Shown here piece by piece: positions 37,639-45,515 of a stretch of 64,000 nt of DNA (position 1 is its first letter; every line of letters begins with the position of its first letter). This stretch comes from Affinundibacterium macrobrachii (lineage in GTDB: Bacteria > Pseudomonadota > Gammaproteobacteria > Burkholderiales > Burkholderiaceae_D). Under the pieces are notes generated by a model. The model ran no database searches. It had not been told where the DNA came from and worked only from the letters and a program-made list of their open reading frames with translations. The stretch is taken from assembly GCF_014652415.1 (NCBI RefSeq), contig NZ_BMYT01000002.1:682001-746000 (forward strand), given 5' to 3'. Both the position numbers and the translations under genes were made by a program.

Positions 37639-39339
37639 ATGAATTCTCAACATAGTCGTCGTCAGTTTATTCGTCAATTCGCAGCTACTACTGCGGTTGC
37701 TTCAACTAGTCTCGCTTTAAGTGCATGTGGCGGTGCAGGAATTGCGCCGGTGTATGCGACTTTTGAGCATGGTGTGGCTAGTGGTGATCCCTTGAGTGAT
37801 CGCGTTATTATTTGGACGCGGGTAACACCATCGAGCAACTACGATGGTCGAGATTTTGAATTGACTTGGCAGCTTGCAAGTGACGAGCAATTTTCTAAGG
37901 TGATTAAGTCGGGTTCGATTGTGACCAATGCGAGTCGAGACTTCACTGCAAAAATTGACGTGACGGGTTTGAGTGCAAACACCAATTACTTTTATCGCTT
38001 TAATTTTGATAGTCGCTTATCGCCAGTGGGGCGTACCAAGACTTTGCCGATTGGTAGCGTGCAACAAGTTAAGCTCGCAGTCGTTTCTTGCTCGAATTAT
38101 CCGGCTGGCTATTTTCATGTCTATGCAGAGATTGCCAAATTAAACGATCTTGATGCCGTGCTGCATCTTGGCGACTATATTTATGAATATCCACGCGATG
38201 GTTATGCTTCGCAAGATGCGGCGAGTTTGAATCGTCAAGTCGAACCAAAAACCGAGATCGTTACCTTGACGGATTACCGCACGCGATATGCGATTTATCG
38301 TAGTGATACCGATCTGCAAGCGGTGCATGCGAAGCATCCTTTCATTACGGTTTGGGATGATCACGAGTTTGCTAACGATACTTGGAATGGCGGTGCAGAA
38401 AACCATGATCCAGCCAAAGAAGGTCCATTTAGCGCACGTCGCGCCGCAGCTTTACAGGCTTATCATGAATGGATGCCAATTCGCTTGCCTGATGCGAGTA
38501 AAAATGATCGCATCTACCGCTCATTCGATTTTGGTAATCTAGCTTCCTTGCATATGTTAGATACGCGATTGATTGGTCGTGATAAACAATTATCTTATGC
38601 GACGTATATGGGAGCTGGTGGTGCGTTTGATACGGCAAAGTTTAGTGCCGATATGGGCAATCCAAACCGTCAATTGATGGGGCAGGAACAAAGCACTTGG
38701 CTGCAAGCACAAATGAGTAAATCAACTGCGACTTGGCAGATTTTGGGGCAGCAGATTTTGATGGCGCGCATGAATATACCGGCACCACTAGTGTTGGGAC
38801 AAATTAGCTTCTCGGATTACACCACGCTATTAGGAAAAGCCCAACTAGCACCAGCAACTTTGACGTCGAGCGAAACAGCGATACTGACGCAACCCGCGAT
38901 TCCATACAATCTTGATGCTTGGGATGGCTATGTAGTGGCGCGTGAAACTGTATTTGCGACCGCCAAAGCATTGGATAAAAATTTGATCTCTTTGGCTGGA
39001 GATACGCACAATTCATGGGCGAGTGATTTGCTTGATTTGAATGCGAACGCGATCGGTGTTGAGTTTGGTGTTTCGTCCGTGAGTTCACCAGGTTTTGAAG
39101 AATACTTTGCGAAAGAAGATCCGGCGAAGGTAGCAGCAGGATTAGAGCAAATCATTGCGCCATTGGTGTACGCAGAAACGAAAAGTCGTGGTTATATGTT
39201 GGTGTCGGCTACACCGTCTGAAGCGCGTTGTGAATGGCGTTATGTGAGCACGGTAAAGTCAAAAACATATACCGCTGTGAGTGGCAAAACTCTCAAGGTT
39301 TTGCCTGGTAAAGCGAACCGTAAATTATTGCCTACTTGA
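37639..39339 (+). CDS. phoD: PhoD-family alkaline phosphatase/phosphodiesterase
   Basis: A 566-residue protein with a twin-arginine signal (SRRQFIRQF) that also ends in a lipobox-like LSACGG, so it may be exported folded and lipidated. The mature part has the PhoD fold: FEHGVASGDPLSDRVIIWTRVTP (N-terminal domain), CSNYPAGYFHVY, LHLGDYIYEYP (metal ligand Asp), TVWDDHEFANDTW (Asp-Asp-His), and SLAGDTHNSWASDL near the C terminus. PhoD enzymes use Ca2+/Fe3+ to release phosphate from mono- and diesters. GGAGG precedes the ATG. Regulation by phosphate is plausible, but I see no clear pho box. Confidence 0.93.
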   Translation: MNSQHSRRQFIRQFAATTAVASTSLALSACGGAGIAPVYATFEHGVASGDPLSDRVIIWTRVTPSSNYDGRDFELTWQLASDEQFSKVIKSGSIVTNASRDFTAKIDVTGLSANTNYFYRFNFDSRLSPVGRTKTLPIGSVQQVKLAVVSCSNYPAGYFHVYAEIAKLNDLDAVLHLGDYIYEYPRDGYASQDAASLNRQVEPKTEIVTLTDYRTRYAIYRSDTDLQAVHAKHPFITVWDDHEFANDTWNGGAENHDPAKEGPFSARRAAALQAYHEWMPIRLPDASKNDRIYRSFDFGNLASLHMLDTRLIGRDKQLSYATYMGAGGAFDTAKFSADMGNPNRQLMGQEQSTWLQAQMSKSTATWQILGQQILMARMNIPAPLVLGQISFSDYTTLLGKAQLAPATLTSSETAILTQPAIPYNLDAWDGYVVARETVFATAKALDKNLISLAGDTHNSWASDLLDLNANAIGVEFGVSSVSSPGFEEYFAKEDPAKVAAGLEQIIAPLVYAETKSRGYMLVSATPSEARCEWRYVSTVKSKTYTAVSGKTLKVLPGKANRKLLPT

Positions 39340-39366
39340 GTTGTGCACTGAGATAAGTCGTATATG

Positions 39367-39403
39367 AAGAAGGAGGCGTGGCGGTGGCGATGCTTCCTTC
39401 TTT
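39367..39403. terminator. Hairpin between convergent phoD and livM
   Basis: AAGAAGGA (39367-39374) pairs with TCCTTCTT (39395-39402), with a short GC extension across a bulge; TTT follows. It is a modest terminator candidate between two convergent genes. Confidence 0.4.
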
Positions 39404-39415
39404 GTACAAGCTGAA

Positions 39416-40486
39416 TTACTTTAGCTTGTGGCTTCGCAGTTTGCCAACAATGCCGGTCGGGAAAAAGTAGACCGACAGAATAAACAAAACACCCAGCCAC
39501 AGCATCCAACGATCAGGATGAAATATTTGTGCCAAGATAGGAAAATCAACTAGCGATTCAGCGCCTTGGGCCATTAAATTTTTCAAGTAATTTTGCGCAA
39601 TGATAAATAACGCCGCACCAATCACTGCACCATATAAAGTACCCATACCACCGATCACGACGATCAATAAAATGTCGGTCATGACCTCAAAACTTAGCAT
39701 GGTTTTGGGCCCAACATAACGTAGCCATAGCGCCATTAAAGCACCTGCTAACGCAGCTAATAAAGCTGCTAAACAATTCGCCAACACACGATACACAACG
39801 GTACGATAACCAAGCGCTTCAGCGCGGAATTCATTTTCACGTATTGCCTGTAGGACGCGACCGAATGGTGAATTGACGACGCGCAGCAAGAATAAAAACA
39901 GTAATACGCAAACGCTAAATACGATGTAATAGGTAATGATCTTGCCGTCGATGGTACGTCCCCATAAATCATTTTCAAATAGCTGAAAGCCGGGTGTCAG
40001 AATTTCTGGAACGCGAAAGGTAATGCCATCTTCGCCACCAGTGAGATCAGACAGTTGTGACGCTAATACGGCAAATGAGGATGCCACTGCCAAAGTAATC
40101 ATCGAGTAAAAAATGGCACGTACGCGTAAGGCGAATAAACCTATCATCAATGCGAGTGCCACTGTCAAGATCAAAGCGAGTAAAACACCGATCACGATGA
40201 TGCCCCAGCCTGGTGTGCCAGATGATAGTGCTAAGCCAACGCCGTAAGCACCGATGCCAAAAAACATTGTGTGCGCGAATGAAACGATACCGGTATAGCC
40301 GAGTAGTAAATCGTAAGACGCGACCAAAATAATGTAGATGCAAATTGTCGCTGCGGTATTCAAAGGGCGTGCGCCGCTCGTGATGAATGGTGCCGCAGCC
40401 AATCCGAAAAATGTCAGTAATAATAAAGCCGATAGCATACGGCTACGCGGTAGATCATCGGACAAGAGTTGACGGAATAGATTCAT
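39416..40486 (-). CDS. livM: Branched-chain amino acid-type ABC permease LivM
   Basis: A 356-residue polytopic permease. The LivM signature ASYDLLLGYTGIVSFAHTMFFGIGAYGVGL is at about residues 50-80, and the second half carries ENEFRAEALGYRTVVYRVLANCLAALLAALAGALMA and GGMGTLYGAVIGAAL. It forms the inner-membrane pore with LivH. It is the last gene of the minus-strand liv cluster, 63 bases after livH. HAAT-family transporters also carry amides, urea or aromatic acids, so amino acid specificity is not certain. Confidence 0.92.
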   Translation of the reverse strand: MNLFRQLLSDDLPRSRMLSALLLLTFFGLAAAPFITSGARPLNTAATICIYIILVASYDLLLGYTGIVSFAHTMFFGIGAYGVGLALSSGTPGWGIIVIGVLLALILTVALALMIGLFALRVRAIFYSMITLAVASSFAVLASQLSDLTGGEDGITFRVPEILTPGFQLFENDLWGRTIDGKIITYYIVFSVCVLLFLFLLRVVNSPFGRVLQAIRENEFRAEALGYRTVVYRVLANCLAALLAALAGALMALWLRYVGPKTMLSFEVMTDILLIVVIGGMGTLYGAVIGAALFIIAQNYLKNLMAQGAESLVDFPILAQIFHPDRWMLWLGVLFILSVYFFPTGIVGKLRSHKLK

Positions 40487-40549
40487 ATAATTTTCGTTCT
40501 CTAGGTAAATTGCAGCAAATTTTTACGGCATACTTTTTCGCGTATGCGA

Positions 40550-41554
40550 TTAAGCTCCGCGCCGACCAATCGCGTACAGACCTGCTGGCCGCCACAATAG
40601 AATCGCCATCATCAAAGCAATATTTGATACTAAGGCGAATTTGGGTGCTAAAAATCCTGCGTAATTCGTTACCAGGGCCATCAATAAAGCGCCAATAAAA
40701 CAACCGCCAACCGAGCCTAAGCCGCCAATGATGACTACGATAAATACCATGACCATCACTTCACTGCCCATCGCGGCGGTCAGTGTTTCTTTGTACAAGC
40801 CCCACATCACACCACCTAAACCAGCGAGTGCTGAGCCAGCCGCGAATACCGCGACGAATAGACGACGAATGCGATAACCCAAGGCTTCCACCATCTCGCC
40901 ATTTTCAACACCTGCGCGGATTAATAAACCTAGCTTGGTACGATTCAGAATCAAGAACATGGACAAAAAGACGATGATGCCAACTACCACAGCGATCAAT
41001 CGATACTTTTCAATCGCCGCATCGCCAATAAAAATCGCGCCGCGTAGGCTTTCTGGTAGGGGCAAAGGAATCTGTTCAGCGCCCCAGATGACACCGATGA
41101 TTTGTTCGGCGACGATCATGCCACCCATCGTAATGAGAATTTGTTTTAAATGTTGTCCATACACAGGCATGATGATCAAGCGTTCAAACGCCCAACCTAA
41201 AACCGCGGTGACTAACATTGCAAAAATAAGGGCTAAACCAAGTACGCCCAGATTCATCCATAAAGAGTCAATCTCTAGCCATCCCTTCATCGGCAATAGC
41301 ACCATGGTTGCTGCGTAAGCGCCGACAGCGACAAATGCACCATGACCAAAATTTAAAACATCCATCAGACCAAACACCAGCGTCAAGCCACTAGCCATGA
41401 TGAAGATCATCATACCCATTGCAAGCCCAGCCACAGTCAAGGTGAGCCACGTGGGAAAACTGCCGATCAAGGGCAGCATCGCCAACGCCAATACAGGCAC
41501 TAAAAAAAGAGGCGCTAGATCGCGCGGTTTGCTTGGTAGATCAGGATTGCTCAT
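40550..41554 (-). CDS. livH: Branched-chain amino acid-type ABC permease LivH
   Basis: A 334-residue permease with the LivH pattern MASGLTLVFGLMDVLNFGHGAFVAVGAYAA at about residues 50-80 and VIIGGLGSVGGCFIGALLMALV near the C terminus. It is the partner of LivM and starts 47 bases after livF. A GGTAATTACC palindrome lies in the gap just before its start. Eight or so spans are expected. Confidence 0.92.
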   Translation of the reverse strand: MSNPDLPSKPRDLAPLFLVPVLALAMLPLIGSFPTWLTLTVAGLAMGMMIFIMASGLTLVFGLMDVLNFGHGAFVAVGAYAATMVLLPMKGWLEIDSLWMNLGVLGLALIFAMLVTAVLGWAFERLIIMPVYGQHLKQILITMGGMIVAEQIIGVIWGAEQIPLPLPESLRGAIFIGDAAIEKYRLIAVVVGIIVFLSMFLILNRTKLGLLIRAGVENGEMVEALGYRIRRLFVAVFAAGSALAGLGGVMWGLYKETLTAAMGSEVMVMVFIVVIIGGLGSVGGCFIGALLMALVTNYAGFLAPKFALVSNIALMMAILLWRPAGLYAIGRRGA

Positions 41555-41601
41555 ATACGGTAATTACCTATTGCTTGATGTGACGGCAAATTGTTCTGGC
41601 T

Positions 41602-42354
41602 TTATTGATGGCTGGCCAGTGATAGTCCTAATAATTTTTGCTGTAAATCTTCATTGTTTGCTAGTTCGCGCATGCTGCCGGTATGCACGACACGACCATC
41701 ATCCATGACGGCTACCGTGTCACCCAAATTTTTTACAAAGTTAAAATTCTGCTCGACCAAGAGTATGGTGGTATCGGTCGCTTTGAGTTCTGTGAAAGCG
41801 TCCATCAGGCTTTGAATAATGGCAGGTGCCAAGCCTTTGGTTGGTTCATCGACCAGTAATAATTTGCGCGGCTCTATCATCGCGCGCGCAATCGCTACCA
41901 TTTGTTTTTGACCGCCGGATAGGTTGCCAGCGGGGTAATTCCAGAACTTTTTTAAAGCGGGAAAGAAAGCAAAAATCCATTCAAGCCGATGCGTATCCAT
42001 CGTTCCATTGCGTGCGGCTAAGTGCAGGTTTTCTTTCACCGTCAAATCCGAAAAGATCTCCATGCTTTCAGGTACATAAGCAATGCCTGCTTGTGCAATT
42101 ATTGGCGTTGCTTGCGCTGCGATGTTGTTGCCATCGAACAGAATGCTACCTTGGCTGGCTTTCCATAAACCCATAATCGTGCGCAAAGTAGTAGTCTTGC
42201 CAGCACCATTTCGACCGAGTAAAACCGAGAGACCACCACGCGGCACTAGCAAATCGACACCTTGCAAAATGTGGTACTCGCCTATATGCGTATGGACGCC
42301 ATTCAACTGTAATAGTGGTTGATCTACCTGGGTTGGATCTATTACTTCAGACAT
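41602..42354 (-). CDS. livF: Branched-chain amino acid-type ABC ATPase LivF
   Basis: A 250-residue ATPase: Walker A GRNGAGKTTTLRT, Q-loop region YVPESMEIFSDLTVKENL, signature LSGGQKQMVAIARAMIEPRKLLLVDEPTKGLAP and H-loop LLVEQN. This is the LivF type (the EPTKGLAP pattern). GGGAG inside the end of livG precedes the ATG, and only one base separates it from the livG stop, so translation is coupled. Confidence 0.93.
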   Translation of the reverse strand: MSEVIDPTQVDQPLLQLNGVHTHIGEYHILQGVDLLVPRGGLSVLLGRNGAGKTTTLRTIMGLWKASQGSILFDGNNIAAQATPIIAQAGIAYVPESMEIFSDLTVKENLHLAARNGTMDTHRLEWIFAFFPALKKFWNYPAGNLSGGQKQMVAIARAMIEPRKLLLVDEPTKGLAPAIIQSLMDAFTELKATDTTILLVEQNFNFVKNLGDTVAVMDDGRVVHTGSMRELANNEDLQQKLLGLSLASHQ

Positions 42355-42355
42355 C

Positions 42356-43138
42356 TTACGCCACTCCCTTACCTAAATACGCTTCTTGTACTATGGCAGA
42401 TGCCATCACACTCGCTGGTTCACCATCCGCCACCAAGGTGCCATTGTGTAGCACGATGATGCGGTCGGCCAAAGAGCGCACCACGTCCATTTTGTGTTCG
42501 ACTAAAAGAATGGTTTTATTTTTCTCCGACTTCACTTCTTGGATCAGATTCAACACCACCGGCACTTCATCGACACTCATGCCTGCTGTGGGCTCGTCGA
42601 ACATCATGATCTCAGGCTCTAATGCCAAGAGGATGGCGACTTCGAGTTTGCGCTTATCACCATGCGATAAGGTAATGACGCGATCATTGCTACGATTCGC
42701 TAATGCCACGCGGTCTAGATAATGCTCAGCACGTTGAATTAACTCACGATGACTAGACCACAAGGAGAAAATATTCAAACCAATTCCGGCCCGACTCTGT
42801 ACCGCCAAGCGCACATTTTCCATCACCGATAAATGCGGAAATAAATTAGTCAGCTGAAACGCACGTCCGATGCCCGCACGTGTACGTTTGGCTGCACCAA
42901 ACTTGGTAATGTCTTGACCAAATAAACTAACGCTGCCCGCACTGGCATTCAATTGACCCGAGATCAGATTAAAGTAAGTGGTTTTGCCCGCGCCATTGGG
43001 GCCGACGATGACAGTGAGGCTGCCCGGATAAAAATCCGCGCTCACTTGATTGACCGCGACATGACCACCAAAGTGGATGCTCAAGTCGCGGGTACTCAAA
43101 GAAGGCGAGCTAACAGTTGATGTGCTGCTGGTTTGCAT
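42356..43138 (-). CDS. livG: Branched-chain amino acid-type ABC ATPase LivG
   Basis: A 260-residue ATPase with Walker A VGPNGAGKTTYFNLISG, the LivG-specific insertion RTRAGIGRAFQLTNLFPHLSVMENV, the signature variant LSHGDKRKLEVAILLALEP, Walker B IMMFDEPTAGMS and H-loop LLVEHKMDVV. It forms a heterodimer with LivF on the cytoplasmic side. It starts 22 bases after the binding-protein gene. Confidence 0.93.
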   Translation of the reverse strand: MQTSSTSTVSSPSLSTRDLSIHFGGHVAVNQVSADFYPGSLTVIVGPNGAGKTTYFNLISGQLNASAGSVSLFGQDITKFGAAKRTRAGIGRAFQLTNLFPHLSVMENVRLAVQSRAGIGLNIFSLWSSHRELIQRAEHYLDRVALANRSNDRVITLSHGDKRKLEVAILLALEPEIMMFDEPTAGMSVDEVPVVLNLIQEVKSEKNKTILLVEHKMDVVRSLADRIIVLHNGTLVADGEPASVMASAIVQEAYLGKGVA

Positions 43139-43160
43139 GTGCTGTGCTATCTAGAATGAA

Positions 43161-44390
43161 CTATCGTTTGTTTTTTACTGGGACAGGAATATCGCTGACA
43201 GGAATTTCGCGCACTAACTCCAAAATATCCCATTCGTTTTTCTGATCTTTTTTGATCTTGAAGTGATACATGGTTTGCAGTGCTTGATGATCCTCTTTGC
43301 GGAAATTCATCTTGCCTTTTGGCGTATCAAATTCCATGCCTTCCATTGCCGTGATCAATTTTTCTGTATTAGTCGATTTGGCTTTGTTCAAAGCGGTGTA
43401 CACCGCACTAGCAGCAGCAAAACCGCCTGCGGTAAAGAAATCTGGTGGTGCCTTAAAACGTTTGGTATGTTCTGCGACAAGCCAATCATTCATTTTGTTT
43501 TTCGGGAAATCATAGTAGTAGTAAATCGTTCCTTGTGTCCCCGCGTATGATTTCCATAACTTCATCACCGGTAAAATATTGCCTCCGGGTGCGAGATTGA
43601 TACCAAAGCGCTCTGGTTTGAGATCTGCTAACTTATTCATTGGACTTGGTCCCGCCCAAACGATTTGCAATATGCGTGGCTCTGGTTTGTTTTTTAATGC
43701 GTCGAAAATTCTTTGCGCAGGTGCGGTGAAGTCTGTGGTGTTTTGTGCAGAAAATTCTTCATGCACGACTTTAGCTTTTGATCCTGCCATCGTCAGTGCT
43801 TCTTTCGCCGCTTTGATCGCATCACGTCCAAACGCATTATCCTGACTTAAAAACGCAATGCTGCCACCAGCTTTAATGGTGCTCGCCGCCGCCAAAGCAT
43901 CTTGCATAGAATTGCGACTGGTGCGGAAAATATAACGATTCCATTTGTCACCTGTAATCGCATCAGCAACCGCAGGTTCAACGATTAAGATTTTTTTGTA
44001 TTCTTCTGCGACTGGCAACATCGCTAATGCCGAGCCAGAAGAAGTGGTGCCGACTGCGATATCTACTTTGTCATCGCCATAAGCTTCAGCCAACAATGCA
44101 CGTCCCATATCCGGTTTGCTTTGATCGTCTTTGATGATGACTTTGATTTTCTTGCCGTTGACTTCCATCTTGCCAGCGGTCAGATATTCTAGTCCCATCA
44201 TGAAACCGGTTTCGGTTTCTTTTGCATACGGTTCCAATGCGCCTGTCTTGCCAGCGATCAGTGCAATTTTAATCTCTTGTGCAATTGCTGCGCCGCTAGC
44301 GCTAAGCAAGCTCAAGCCTAAGCCAAGGCTGATTACAACTTGCTTGAGTTCGAATTTGAATGGATTGCCTTTTTTGTGCGAGGTAGACAT
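43161..44390 (-). CDS. Periplasmic binding protein of the liv-type ABC transporter
   Basis: A 409-residue Peripla_BP_6-type ligand-binding protein. The signal peptide ends near AIAQE (about residue 37), and the first lobe starts IKIALIAGKTGALEPYAKETETGFMMGLEYLTAG. The motif VGTTSSGSALAMLPVAEEYKK and the hinge segments are typical of leucine/amide-binding members. The start at 44390 has AAAGGAG upstream; the frame extends 27 codons further without support. The ligand is not deducible. It is the first transporter gene of the cluster and directly follows an alpha/beta hydrolase gene. Confidence 0.92.
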   Translation of the reverse strand: MSTSHKKGNPFKFELKQVVISLGLGLSLLSASGAAIAQEIKIALIAGKTGALEPYAKETETGFMMGLEYLTAGKMEVNGKKIKVIIKDDQSKPDMGRALLAEAYGDDKVDIAVGTTSSGSALAMLPVAEEYKKILIVEPAVADAITGDKWNRYIFRTSRNSMQDALAAASTIKAGGSIAFLSQDNAFGRDAIKAAKEALTMAGSKAKVVHEEFSAQNTTDFTAPAQRIFDALKNKPEPRILQIVWAGPSPMNKLADLKPERFGINLAPGGNILPVMKLWKSYAGTQGTIYYYYDFPKNKMNDWLVAEHTKRFKAPPDFFTAGGFAAASAVYTALNKAKSTNTEKLITAMEGMEFDTPKGKMNFRKEDHQALQTMYHFKIKKDQKNEWDILELVREIPVSDIPVPVKNKR

Positions 44391-44424
44391 ACGTGCTCCT
44401 TTGGTATTTTCTATCGTGATATTT

Positions 44425-45315
44425 TTATTCAACTTGCTGTAAAAATTTTTGTAAAGCCTGTAACGCTTCAATTTCGGTCAGCATCGGTGCATGGCCGATT
44501 TGTGGCACTTCAACATATTGCAGTTGCGGGCAAACCTGCTTCATATAGTTTGCTTGTTCGACTTCGAGTAAATCCGAGATCGCGCCGCGCACTAACAAGC
44601 ATGGACGATTTTTGCTTAGTCGTTTAAATGCCCAACGTGCTAACCAAGAAGTCGCTTTTAATTCGCCCGTTTTGAGTGGGGTCGCAATCAAAGGATCATA
44701 CTGCAATTCCAATTCACCCTGCGCATTCTCGGCAAACGCACGATGCGCCCATTTATCCCATTCTTGATCTGTATTGTTAGGGAAGGCAGATTGGTTAATT
44801 CGCTGAATATAATGACGCGCTTGTTCCCAAGTGGTGCAATGCATACCGTCACCTGCATAGCCAGCGATTCTGTCTAAGCCTTTTTGTGACAACATCGGAC
44901 CCACATCGTTCAATACCGCTGCGGCAATTAAGCTGGATTTGCGAATTGCCAGTGTCATGGTAATTAAGCCACCCATCGAGGTGCCGATAAAAACCGCACG
45001 TTGGATACCAAGTTGCTCGGCTAGGCTAACGACATCATTGGCATAGACCCAAGGGTGATAGTGCGCTGCTTTGTGTGCATGTTGCGAACGTCCTCGGCCG
45101 CGCACATCCACCGCGAGCACACGTCGTCCTTGCTGTGCTAATAGTGGTGCTAATTCATTAAAATCAGCTGAATTGCGCGTCAAGCCATGAATACAAATAA
45201 TCGGGAGCTTAGCGGTGGCTGCAGCGGCGTTTGCAACAGTGTGTGCAGCATAATCACGCGCATACAAACGTAAGCCATCTTTGCTAGTGAAATAAACGTC
45301 TTTGTAATCGCTCAC
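44425..45315 (-). CDS. Cytoplasmic alpha/beta hydrolase upstream of the liv genes
   Basis: A 296-residue hydrolase from a GTG start at 45315: FTSKDGLRLYARDY, the oxyanion strand PIICIHGLTRNSADF, DVRGRGRSQ, the nucleophile elbow GTSMGG (Ser near residue 115), the late acid in RGAISDLLE and the His in QIGHAPML. No signal peptide remains with this start; the open frame continues to 45489 but runs through a terminator-like structure. It ends 34 bases before the binding-protein start, so it is probably the first gene of the liv operon. It may hydrolyse an ester or lactone brought in by the transporter (inference). Confidence 0.85.
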   Translation of the reverse strand: MSDYKDVYFTSKDGLRLYARDYAAHTVANAAAATAKLPIICIHGLTRNSADFNELAPLLAQQGRRVLAVDVRGRGRSQHAHKAAHYHPWVYANDVVSLAEQLGIQRAVFIGTSMGGLITMTLAIRKSSLIAAAVLNDVGPMLSQKGLDRIAGYAGDGMHCTTWEQARHYIQRINQSAFPNNTDQEWDKWAHRAFAENAQGELELQYDPLIATPLKTGELKATSWLARWAFKRLSKNRPCLLVRGAISDLLEVEQANYMKQVCPQLQYVEVPQIGHAPMLTEIEALQALQKFLQQVE

Positions 45316-45382
45316 GATGATCAAGCCCTGATTGAATGTGCAAATAGGAATAGGGAGCTGCGAAGCAGCGAATGAAATTCGT

Positions 45383-45449
45383 AAAAAAAACGACCAGCAG
45401 GTCAGCTCATTAGCGCAATCGCTAAATAACGCAAGCGTTGAGCTGGTCG
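45383..45449 (-). terminator. Branched terminator-like structure after the TonB-receptor gene
   Basis: CGACCAGC (45391-45398) pairs with GCTGGTCG (45442-45449) and encloses two smaller hairpins, TTAGCG-CAAT-CGCTAA (45410-45425) and AACGC-AA-GCGTT (45428-45439). On the minus strand a run of eight T follows. It lies 67 bases past the receptor stop. Confidence 0.7.
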
Positions 45450-45515
45450 CAAATTTTCTAAAACGTGAATGAGATTGCAGTGGCTGCATACCAGAGCCAC
45501 TGCGATATCTCCATT

